Assembly: GCA_001508595.1 (NCBI GenBank)
Contig: LGHA01000162.1
Location: 1 to 6,334, forward strand
Source: Anaerolineaceae bacterium 46_22
GTDB taxonomy: Bacteria; Chloroflexota; Anaerolineae; Anaerolineales; Anaerolineaceae
Direction of reading: 5' to 3'
Length of the DNA stretch: 6,334 nt
Shown here: piece by piece, positions 1 to 6,238 of the stretch
Layout: the number at the start of each line of letters is the position of its first letter
Position numbering within the stretch: the first letter of the stretch is position 1
Program-made: the position numbers and the translations under genes
The notes under the pieces: generated by a model
The model's input: the letters and a program-made list of their open reading frames with translations, nothing else
Told to the model about the DNA's origin: nothing
The model's database searches: none

Positions 1-470
1 AAAACGCTGTCCGCAGATGTGTACACAATCGGTTTCCCGGTTCGAATGTGCTCCTCCCCCAATTCTTTGATGATTTCTGTTCCGGAAGCAGGTCTATTTG
101 CTAAGGTCCCTCGACCAATTTTCTGCTCAAAGACCGTCATGATCTCATCTGGAAAACCGTTGGGATAAGTCGGAGAAGGATATGGAAGGTGAATTCCCAT
201 CATCTCCCAATGCCCTTGAATTGTATCCTTACCTGCAGATAAAGGCTGCATTTTTCCATAACCACCTTTTGGGTGTTCTGTTGGTGAAACCCCCTCTATT
301 GTCTCAACATTGCCCAAGCCTAGCTTTTCCATGTTAGGCAAATCAATACCGCCTAAAACTTTGGCAACGTTGCCAATGGAGTTTGAGCCTTCATCGCCAT
401 AATCCGCAGCATCAGGTGCAGCCCCAATGCCAACGCCGTCCAATATGATAACTGAAATTCGATTAAACAA
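1..470 (-). CDS. deoB: Phosphopentomutase, N-terminal part (runs off the left edge)
   Basis: Interconverts ribose-1-phosphate or deoxyribose-1-phosphate with the 5-phosphates, linking nucleoside salvage to the pentose phosphate pathway; it is a cytosolic Mn-dependent enzyme of the alkaline phosphatase superfamily. About 156 codons are visible of a family length near 390. I translated the minus strand by hand. The N-terminal LDGVGIG carries the metal-binding Asp11. Next come APDAADYGDEGSNSIG, then KDTIQGHWEMMG, whose Thr83 matches the phosphorylated Thr85 of the Bacillus cereus enzyme. NRPASGTEI and VYTSADSVF follow and are hallmarks of DeoB. The start is taken as TTG at 470-468: it gives MFNRISVIILDG, matching DeoB N-termini, and GGAGGT lies just upstream. 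Transcribed divergently from the GH4 gene. Odd point: the residue two after the catalytic Thr is Gln85, where the well-known enzymes have Thr. The identification is secure; the start is likely. Confidence 0.95.
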   Translation of the reverse strand, partial: MFNRISVIILDGVGIGAAPDAADYGDEGSNSIGNVAKVLGGIDLPNMEKLGLGNVETIEGVSPTEHPKGGYGKMQPLSAGKDTIQGHWEMMGIHLPYPSPTYPNGFPDEIMTVFEQKIGRGTLANRPASGTEIIKELGEEHIRTGKPIVYTSADSV

Positions 471-473
471 AGC

Positions 474-479
474 ACCTCC
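474..479 (-). promoter_or_regulatory. Ribosome binding site of deoB deciding a TTG start
   Basis: GGAGGT on the minus strand lies 3 nt before TTG at 470-468. There is no in-frame ATG nearby, and TTG gives the expected N-terminus of the family. The spacing is short but workable. Confidence 0.6.
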
Positions 480-498
480 GATTTTTGTTTGACGCGTA

Positions 499-528
499 AT
501 TAAAATTTTACCTGTTCTCGTACGACAA
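499..528 (-). promoter_or_regulatory. Candidate deoB promoter
   Basis: On the minus strand TTGTCG (528-523) is followed after 18 nt by TTTAAT (504-499), an acceptable -35/-10 pair that would give a leader of about 20 nt before the TTG start. The match is modest, and the call rests on position in the divergent spacer as much as on sequence. A near-palindrome overlaps the -35 element. Confidence 0.3.
515..528. promoter_or_regulatory. Possible operator: 14-bp near-palindrome
   Basis: TTCTCGTACGACAA is symmetric around CGTACG, with 12 of 14 positions in complementary pairs. It lies in the divergent spacer over the proposed deoB -35 and upstream of the GH4 promoter, where a repressor could affect both directions. 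No regulator gene is in the window and only one copy is visible, so the role is conjecture. Confidence 0.2.
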
Positions 529-571
529 TCGCGAATTCTTCGTCGCAAAATAATTTATTCTACACGCTTGT

Positions 572-577
572 TATAAT
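572..577 (+). promoter_or_regulatory. -10 element of the GH4-kinase operon
   Basis: A perfect TATAAT lies 31 nt before the GH4 start codon, giving an expected leader of about 25 nt. No good -35 hexamer is present at 16-18 nt upstream (the position holds AATAAT), so an activator or an A/T-rich upstream element may help. AAGGAGG at 598-604, 4 nt before the ATG, is the ribosome binding site. Confidence 0.5.
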
Positions 578-608
578 TATAAAAGATGTATGCGAATAAG
601 GAGGATTT

Positions 609-1907
609 ATGTTGAAAGTAGCAGTGATTGGCGGCGGATCGACTTACACCCCTGAACTCATCAATGGATTTATCGAAAGGCAGGATCAATTTCCATTAGA
701 CCGATTGTGGTTGATGGATATCGATAGTGAAAGATTGGATATCGTCGGCCGTTTCGCAAAGAGAATGGCTAAATCCAAACATGCCAAATTTACAATTGTT
801 TTGAGTAACAATCAACAAGAAGCAATTGAAAATTCCTCCTATGTCATCACACAATTGCGTGTTGGTCAAATGGAAGCGCGCCGCGAAGACGAATATCTTG
901 GAAAACGACACGGTTTAATTGGACAGGAAACAACCGGGGTTGGCGGGATGGCAAAGGCATTGCGAACGATACCGGTGATTTTGGAAGTCGCCAACGACAT
1001 TGAAAAATATGCGCCAGGTGCATTGCTGGTAAACTTTGCCAATCCATCAGGACTGGTGACTGAAGCCTTATTCCGGTATGCACCGGGAGTCACTTCAGTT
1101 GGCGTGTGTAATTCAGCACTGACCACAAAAATGGAGATGCTGGAAATTATAAACGAATATTTGGGCACCAATTTTTCACCATCGGAAGCAAGAATTCAGA
1201 CCCTGGGTTTAAATCACCTCACCTGGTATTACGGGTTTGAAATTCAGGGTCATGATTATTGGCCAGAAATCATAGCAGAGCTCATCAATCAAATGCGCAA
1301 TCAAGAAGACCCCTACTTCGATCCACACACACTGGAAAAGCTTCAAATGCTCCCAAATTCATATCTGCGATATTTCTATTACACTTCCAAAATGCTTGAG
1401 AAACAGGAGCACTGGCCTCCTTCCAGAGCGGAAGAGGTAATGGAAATTGAAAGGGATTTGCTTGAAAGTTATAAGGACGAAACCCTCTCTGACCCACCCG
1501 AGAATTTAATGAAACGCGGCGGTGCTTATTATTCAACCGTAGCAACCCAACTCTTAAACGCTCACTATAATGATCTGGACGAAGTTCATGTCGTCAATAC
1601 TCAGAACAACGGGGCTGTTCCATCCTGGAACAAGGATTGGGTATTGGAGATACCCTGTCATATTAATGCGAAAGGCATCTTCCCAATAGCAACTCCGCCG
1701 CTGCCTCTGGAATGTGAAAGCGTAATTAACACCATCAAAGCTTACGAAATCCTAACCGCACAGGCTGCAGTAAATGGTGATCGTGATGCCGCTTACAAAG
1801 CGCTATTAGTTCACCCTCTCGGCCCTTCAGCGGATAAAATCTCAACAGTATTGAATGACATGCTCGAAACAAATCGGCGATACCTGCCAAATTTTTTTAA
1901 GGAGTGA
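609..1907 (+). CDS. Glycoside hydrolase family 4, 6-phospho-beta-glucosidase-like
   Basis: GH4 enzymes cleave (phospho)glycosides in the cytoplasm by an NAD+- and Mn2+-dependent redox-elimination mechanism. At 432 residues this is a full-length member. The N-terminal Rossmann motif VIGGGSTYTPEL (6-17) is typical of the 6-phospho-beta-glucosidase branch (LicH/CelF/BglT). Also seen are QLRVGQMEARREDE (82-95), NFANPSG (142-148), Cys167 in GVCNSAL and His203 in GLNHL, the expected metal ligands, YLRYFYY (252-258) and RGGAYYS (303-309). The signature normally reading CNVP here reads CNSA, so the exact substrate is uncertain. ATG follows AAGGAGG by 4 nt. The last codons overlap the ribosome binding site of the kinase 6 bp downstream, so the two are almost surely co-transcribed. 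No signal peptide is evident. Family call very sure; phospho-beta-glucosidase activity likely but unproven. Confidence 0.93.
   Translation: MLKVAVIGGGSTYTPELINGFIERQDQFPLDRLWLMDIDSERLDIVGRFAKRMAKSKHAKFTIVLSNNQQEAIENSSYVITQLRVGQMEARREDEYLGKRHGLIGQETTGVGGMAKALRTIPVILEVANDIEKYAPGALLVNFANPSGLVTEALFRYAPGVTSVGVCNSALTTKMEMLEIINEYLGTNFSPSEARIQTLGLNHLTWYYGFEIQGHDYWPEIIAELINQMRNQEDPYFDPHTLEKLQMLPNSYLRYFYYTSKMLEKQEHWPPSRAEEVMEIERDLLESYKDETLSDPPENLMKRGGAYYSTVATQLLNAHYNDLDEVHVVNTQNNGAVPSWNKDWVLEIPCHINAKGIFPIATPPLPLECESVINTIKAYEILTAQAAVNGDRDAAYKALLVHPLGPSADKISTVLNDMLETNRRYLPNFFKE
1899..1904 (+). promoter_or_regulatory. Ribosome binding site of the kinase gene, deciding a TTG start
   Basis: AAGGAG sits inside the last codons of the GH4 gene, 9 nt before TTG at 1914. 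No ATG or GTG in the frame fits better ahead of the conserved YLLGVDTG motif, so TTG is the likely start. Confidence 0.6.
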
Positions 1908-1913
1908 TCAAAA

Positions 1914-2816
1914 TTGGGTAGAGATTTCCAGCACAATAATCAGGAAAAACCATATCTTCTGGGAGTTGATACTGGCTCCAGCAAAACCCATGCTCTGATA
2001 TCTGATAAGTCAGGAAGGATGATTGGGTTTGGCGAATCAGGATGCGGCAATTACGAAGTGGTCGGTGCAGATGGCTTTATTGAAGCTGTAAATGATGCTG
2101 TAAATAAAGCTTTATCATTCGCAGGTGTCAATAAATTCGAAATTGCTTCGATGGGCTTTGGCTTCTCTGGATACGATTGGCCTTCTGAAACACCAATCAT
2201 GGTCAAGGCTATCCGCTCCCTCCAGATCAACAGACCTTATCAATTCGTGAACGATGTCATGCTCGGGTTGATCGCCGGGTCTACAGAAGAATTTGGTGGA
2301 GCAAGTGAAATGATTTGGCGAGCGATGCTCTCAGTCACCTACGCCTGGTCTAAACGGGGACCAGAAACACGCCTAACCCAGTTATTCATTGATCATGCCC
2401 GGGTTGAAAGTGAATTTGAATTAATTGAAGGCCTTGCCACGGATAAAATCCATCTTGATCCATCATTGGCAATAAACATCATTCAACTCGCTCGCAAAGG
2501 AGATTTACAGGCAAGAGAAACAGTAAGATTTTCTGCTAATGAGTTAGCTTTGAATGTAAATGCTGTTATCCGGCAGTTAAAATTTGAAACCATCGAATTT
2601 GAAGTTGTAATGATGGGAAGTGTCTTCAAAGCCGGGGATATTTATTGTAAACCATTTCAAGAAACGATTCTGAACTTTGCCCCAAAGGCGAAGTTCGTCC
2701 AGCTGCTTGTCCCACCAGTTGTCGGAGCAGTGCTATTGGCTGCTGAGGAATCAGGGCTGCCATCCAAATCATTACGAAAGCAATTATTCCGAACTGTTGG
2801 GGATTTTTTATCTTAA
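1914..2816 (+). CDS. BadF/BcrA-family sugar kinase (N-acetylglucosamine kinase-like) with internal in-frame deletion
   Basis: The fold is that of ASKHA ATPases of the BadF/BadG/BcrA/BcrD family, which includes N-acetylglucosamine kinases that use ATP to phosphorylate amino sugars at C6. Phosphate-1 motif GVDTGSSKTHALI is at 17-29, FGFSGYDW at 82-89, the probable base Asp114 in VNDVM, and an adenosine-type motif VVMMGSVFKAG at 231-241, followed by VPPVVGAVLLA. Between GSTEEFG (122-128) and GASEMIWRAM (129-138) the family normally has about 35 residues with the phosphate-2 loop (SGTGxNC) and a Gly-rich stretch; here they are absent with the frame kept. At 300 residues the protein is correspondingly short. 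As written it would probably bind ATP poorly or not at all. It is the second gene of the GH4 operon, which suggests it phosphorylates the disaccharide or the released sugar. Family sure; substrate and activity doubtful. Confidence 0.85.
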   Translation: MGRDFQHNNQEKPYLLGVDTGSSKTHALISDKSGRMIGFGESGCGNYEVVGADGFIEAVNDAVNKALSFAGVNKFEIASMGFGFSGYDWPSETPIMVKAIRSLQINRPYQFVNDVMLGLIAGSTEEFGGASEMIWRAMLSVTYAWSKRGPETRLTQLFIDHARVESEFELIEGLATDKIHLDPSLAINIIQLARKGDLQARETVRFSANELALNVNAVIRQLKFETIEFEVVMMGSVFKAGDIYCKPFQETILNFAPKAKFVQLLVPPVVGAVLLAAEESGLPSKSLRKQLFRTVGDFLS

Positions 2817-2958
2817 TGTCAATAGAACCAATTCTATTCAACAAATAACATGAATTTGCTGTATACTTGCAGTGAAGTCTGTCCAATTCAAGCAAATCCT
2901 CACTTTCAAGGGATTGGCGAGATACCAATGGAAATTTCTAATGATCAGGAGAGAAATA
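2817..2958 (+). other. Spacer between kinase and aminotransferase
   Basis: This 142-nt stretch has no convincing gene. It begins with a perfect 7-bp inverted repeat, AATAGAA at 2821-2827 and TTCTATT at 2832-2838, with a 4-nt loop. That could be a weak A/T-rich hairpin or an operator; no T-tract follows, so it is a poor intrinsic terminator. TATACT at 2862-2867 is a possible -10 element for the downstream gene, but no clear -35 is present. AGGAGAG at 2947-2953 is the ribosome binding site for the ATG at 2959. Confidence 0.4.
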
Positions 2959-4210
2959 ATGGAAAAATTGGCAGTGCTTGGCGGTGACCCAATCCGAGTG
3001 GAAAAATATCCCGCCTGGCCGATTTTCGACGAGCGCGATATTGAGGCTGTCACAAGGACTGTAAAATCAGGACGTTGGGGAGGGGGGAGGTCTTCCGTAT
3101 CCCAGCCCTAATACTGCTGAGTTTGCAGTTAAATTTGCAGAAATGCAAGGGGGTAGTTATGCCGTACCCATGATAAACGGCACCATCACAATGGAAGTGG
3201 CATTGAGGGCAGCAGGCATTGGTTGGGGTGATGAGGTTATTATCCCGGCTTACACTTTTCAAGCAACAGCATATGCGCCAATGGCTGCAGGTGCCCTCCC
3301 TGTGCTGGTTGATATCGATTCGGATACCTATTGCATCGACCCCAGTAAAGTTGAAGAAGCCATAAATGAGAAGACCAAAGCGATTATTGTGGTCCACATT
3401 GCCGCCCAAATGGCGGAAATGGATGCAATTATGGAGATTGCAAGCAAGCACCAACTACTTGTCATTGAAGATAGTGCCCACGCACACGGAGCAAAATGGC
3501 GTGGCATGGGTGCTGGCACCATTGGAGATTTTGGCTCATTCAGCCTTCAATCCGCAAAGAGCCTTACCACAGGAGAAGGCGGCGTCTTATTGTGCAAAGA
3601 TCCTGAAATGGCACAGAGAGCATCAAGCATCATTGATTGCGGACGCCCGAAAGATCCCGAGGGAAGAGAATACACCATGGGCGTTAATTATCGCTGGTCA
3701 GAATTACATGCAGCACTGGGATTAGTCGCACTGGAACGCTTTCCTGACCAACTAAAAGAGCGCGAGTCAATGGCAGATTACCTGGAGGAATCCTTAAGTG
3801 AAGTGCCCGGTATCAAAATGTTAAAGCGCGATTTGCGGCTTACCAAGCGAAGTTTTTATCGCTACATCATAAAAATTGATCCGGAATTTTTTGGATGTAA
3901 TAACGAGACCTTTTGCCAGGCGCTGAAAGCGGAAGGCATTCCTGTTGACACAGGTTATCCCCCAATGAACCAATACGAATTATTCCAGCCAGGGCTCTCA
4001 AAATTACCTGTACCCTCTGCATTCCCGGAATATTTTGATTTTGAATCCATGTCGTTTCCAGTTGCTGAACGCGCACGGTGGAAAGAATCGGTGTGGATGG
4101 GCGAATCTATTTTCCGTTCAGGCAAGCAGGGCGTGGATGACTTGATTGCCGGTCTAAATAAATTGGTCAAGCATCGCGATGATCTCAACGCCTTAAACCC
4201 AAACGCATAA
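2959..4210 (+). pseudogene. DegT/DnrJ/EryC1/StrS aminotransferase, frameshifted in a G6 run
   Basis: PLP-dependent sugar or cyclitol aminotransferase, resembling AHBA synthase in style; it would move an amino group, usually from Glu or Gln, onto a keto-sugar or keto-cyclitol. The start MEKLAVLGGDPIR at ATG 2959 has AGGAGAG 5 nt upstream. Frame 1 reads to VKSGRWGGG, then leaves homology and stops at 3109-3111. Frame 2 continues with GGLPYPSPNTAEFAVKF from about 3083 to the stop at 4208. Removing one G from 3082-3087 restores a 416-residue protein, normal for the family. In that numbering IEDSAHAHG carries Asp171, which pairs with the PLP ring nitrogen, and SLQSAKSLTTGEGG carries Lys200, the Schiff-base lysine. 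An internal ATG at 3143 would give a 355-residue form lacking the N-terminus. The rest is well conserved, favouring a recent mutation or a sequencing error. Substrate unknown. Confidence 0.88.
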
Positions 4211-4224
4211 AACCCAATGAAAAC

Positions 4225-4258
4225 AAAAAACTGCAGTGGTTAAACCCAGCAGTTTTTT
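4225..4258. terminator. Bidirectional intrinsic terminator between convergent genes
   Basis: A perfect 10-bp stem pairs AAAAAACTGC (4225-4234) with GCAGTTTTTT (4249-4258). The 14-nt loop contains TGG and CCA that can pair further. An A-run on the left and a T-run on the right give a U-tract in either direction, so it can end both the plus-strand aminotransferase transcript and the minus-strand gamma-glutamyltransferase transcript. It is 14 nt past the first gene's stop and 20 nt past the second's. Confidence 0.85.
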
Positions 4259-4278
4259 CATTTAATTGAAGATGTCCA

Positions 4279-5964
4279 TCAATATCCCATTGCACAGCCA
4301 TCTTTTCGGGGGTCGGAACCTGCGGTTAGGACACCGCTTTTTGGATCACGTTGAATAACCTGACCGCCGCCAAAAATAATCCGTTCCAGTCCGCTAATGG
4401 GCGTCACGTGATGACCCTTGCGGGATAGAGCAGCCATCTCATCAAAACTAAAACCTCTTTCCAACAAAACTTTCCCACCAGGATCTTCGGACCCTATGCC
4501 TTCTCCCGGTTGATCATCGATGTTGAAGCGAGGCATGTCCAGAGCTTGCTGAGGATTATGGTTAAAATCCACCATGTTTGATAACACTTGAAGATGCGCC
4601 TGGGGCTGCATAAAACCACCCATGATGCCAAAACTGGCAAATAATTCGTCATCCTTTGTGATCATCCCGGGAATAATTGTATGATAAGGTCGCTTACCAC
4701 CCTCTAATGCGTTGGGGTGTTCTGGATCCAGGCTAAACAAGGCTGCTCGATTCTGAAGCAAAACACCGGTACCGGGGACAACCAGACCAGTTCCTGGGCC
4801 CGTATAAAGGCTGGTGATGAAAGAACAGGCATTGCCGTCACCATCCACAACACTCAAATAAACCGTGTCATCTCCCATAGCATGAATGTCCGATTTCAAG
4901 TGCTGGGCTGCATGATCAGAATGTATCATTTTTCTGAGGGTTTGGATATAAGCCTCAGAAAATAATTCAGTGTATGGAATTTCCCCAAATTTTGGATCTG
5001 AAACCCAATTCAATGCCTCCACGAAACCCAAACGCATGCATTCGATTAATGTATGTGTCCGTTCCAAATTGTCCATTTTTTCGATATCAAATCCATTTGC
5101 AATTTTTGCAGCCACTATTGCCGCTAAACCCTGTCCGTTTGGAGGGCATTCGTACAGTCGAACACCGTGGTAATCGGCATAAATTGGGTCCACCCATTCT
5201 GCTTCAAAACCCTCCAGATCCGATGGTTCCAACCATCCATCATATTTCTGCACGTGCTCGCATAATTTTTCAGCGAAATCACCTGTGTAAATATAATCTT
5301 TTCCGAATTTTGCTATATTTGTCAGTGTTTCTCCAAGTGTTGGCAAAGTAATAACTTCACCCACCTCCGGTGCTCTCCCGTCGATAAGGAACTCATTGCC
5401 AGAAGGTTGCGCTGGACCAGTTACTTGAAGATGTTTTGGCTTGGTCTCGTCCAAATTTTTGCGCAGCAAACGAGGTGCGCTTAATTTCCAGGTCGCACCA
5501 ATCCACTCTGTGACGGAATAACCTTCAAATGCATAGCGTATTGCTGGGGCGAGCAATTCGTTGAAAGACATTGTGCCAAATCGGTCCCGCAGTGCTTGCC
5601 ATCCAGCAACAGCACCCGGGAGGCTTACCGCTTGACCGGTATAAAGAGGGACTTTTTCGTAACCTGCCCGCTTCAATTCATCAATCGATGCGCTCATAGC
5701 ACTTGGGCCGCTCCCATTTAATGCAAACACCTTTTTGGCTTTCGCATCCCAGTACAGGGCAAAACAATCGCCACCCACGCCGTTAGCAAAGGGTTCAACA
5801 ACATTTAGCGCAGCCGCAATGGCAATCGCTGCATCAGCAGCATTGCCCCCTTTACGGAGGATATCCAGTCCCGCAAGGCTTGCCAGGGGTTGACTTGAAG
5901 CTACCATACCATGTATTGCCATGACATTGCTTCGACGAGAACGAAATTCAAAATCGTATTGCAT
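4279..5964 (-). CDS. Gamma-glutamyltransferase family protein (YwrD-like, cytosolic)
   Basis: N-terminal nucleophile hydrolase that self-cleaves into two subunits. Members hydrolyse or transfer gamma-glutamyl groups, and some act on other amides. The 561 residues match the family. MVASSQPLASLAGLDILRKGGNAADAAIA near the N-terminus and PFANGVGGDCFALY (58-71) are typical of the large subunit. GDDTVYLSVVDGDGNA places the catalytic Thr at 367, predicting cleavage after Asp366 into about 366 and 195 residues. GGKRPYHTIIPGM, FGIMGGFMQPQAH (oxyanion Gly-Gly) and the C-terminal DPRKDGCAMGY are conserved in the family. There is no signal peptide, unlike periplasmic GGT, so it should act in the cytosol. 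The FRE-type motif holding the substrate-carboxylate Arg is replaced by NGSGPSAMS (83-91), as in YwrD-type homologues, so classic glutathione activity is not assured. ATG at 5964 has a weak AGGA 12 nt upstream. Monocistronic and convergent with the aminotransferase. Confidence 0.93.
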   Translation of the reverse strand: MQYDFEFRSRRSNVMAIHGMVASSQPLASLAGLDILRKGGNAADAAIAIAAALNVVEPFANGVGGDCFALYWDAKAKKVFALNGSGPSAMSASIDELKRAGYEKVPLYTGQAVSLPGAVAGWQALRDRFGTMSFNELLAPAIRYAFEGYSVTEWIGATWKLSAPRLLRKNLDETKPKHLQVTGPAQPSGNEFLIDGRAPEVGEVITLPTLGETLTNIAKFGKDYIYTGDFAEKLCEHVQKYDGWLEPSDLEGFEAEWVDPIYADYHGVRLYECPPNGQGLAAIVAAKIANGFDIEKMDNLERTHTLIECMRLGFVEALNWVSDPKFGEIPYTELFSEAYIQTLRKMIHSDHAAQHLKSDIHAMGDDTVYLSVVDGDGNACSFITSLYTGPGTGLVVPGTGVLLQNRAALFSLDPEHPNALEGGKRPYHTIIPGMITKDDELFASFGIMGGFMQPQAHLQVLSNMVDFNHNPQQALDMPRFNIDDQPGEGIGSEDPGGKVLLERGFSFDEMAALSRKGHHVTPISGLERIIFGGGQVIQRDPKSGVLTAGSDPRKDGCAMGY

Positions 5965-6004
5965 CTTATTTACGTATCCTTTTGAATCGATAAACTGAAC
6001 GTAG

Positions 6005-6010
6005 ATTATA
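6005..6010 (-). promoter_or_regulatory. -10 element of the gamma-glutamyltransferase gene
   Basis: Minus-strand TATAAT (6010-6005) lies about 40 nt before the start codon, giving a leader near 34 nt. No clear -35 hexamer is seen at the usual distance. The position directly upstream of the gene and the perfect hexamer support the call. Confidence 0.45.
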
Positions 6011-6238
6011 CATTAACTGCTTCTTGAAGACGGAAAATATGAAAGAATTCGGATCATGCGCCTATTTGGACGAAAGGGTGGAATAATTACTGGATGCTCC
6101 CCTGTACATTTGGCGCATACCAACCGTGGATGAAATTATACGCTCATTTAGTATTCATAATGTCAATGCCAGATGCACATGGGATGGGTATATTGGCAGG
6201 TTTAATTGTCAAAAAAGTCCAGATAAAGAAACGCCCTT
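6011..6238. other. Region upstream of ggt with no confident gene
   Basis: Apart from the ggt promoter flank I see no supported gene here. One plus-strand frame is open from 6087 (after TAA at 6084-6086) to the window end and reads like protein in places, for example APLYIWRIPTVDEIIRSF. A second frame has ATG at 6094 and ends with TGA at 6250-6252, giving 52 codons. Neither has a convincing ribosome binding site or a family I recognise. The first may be the front of the broken gene proposed at the right edge. Confidence 0.35.

Noticed and set aside
847..1171. Minus-strand open frames opposite the GH4 gene
   Set aside because: They lie wholly inside a strongly conserved GH4 coding region, have no ribosome binding sites and resemble no protein family.
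2872..2958. Upstream extension of the aminotransferase from GTG 2872 or ATG 2941
   Set aside because: Family homology starts at MEKLAVLGG, and AGGAGAG is placed correctly for ATG 2959 only.
3077..3090. Programmed -1 ribosomal frameshift in the aminotransferase
   Set aside because: The downstream gene lies in the +1 frame, not -1, so classic slippery-site -1 frameshifting would not restore it.
3050..3725. Open frames on both strands overlapping the aminotransferase
   Set aside because: Shadows of the conserved DegT frame; only the frames joined at the G6 run carry family motifs.
4717..5351. Plus-strand open frames opposite the gamma-glutamyltransferase gene
   Set aside because: Antisense to a fully conserved GGT-family gene, without ribosome binding sites or recognisable motifs.
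6039..6086. 15-codon open frame starting at ATG 6039
   Set aside because: Very short, weak upstream signal, no family resemblance; probably chance.
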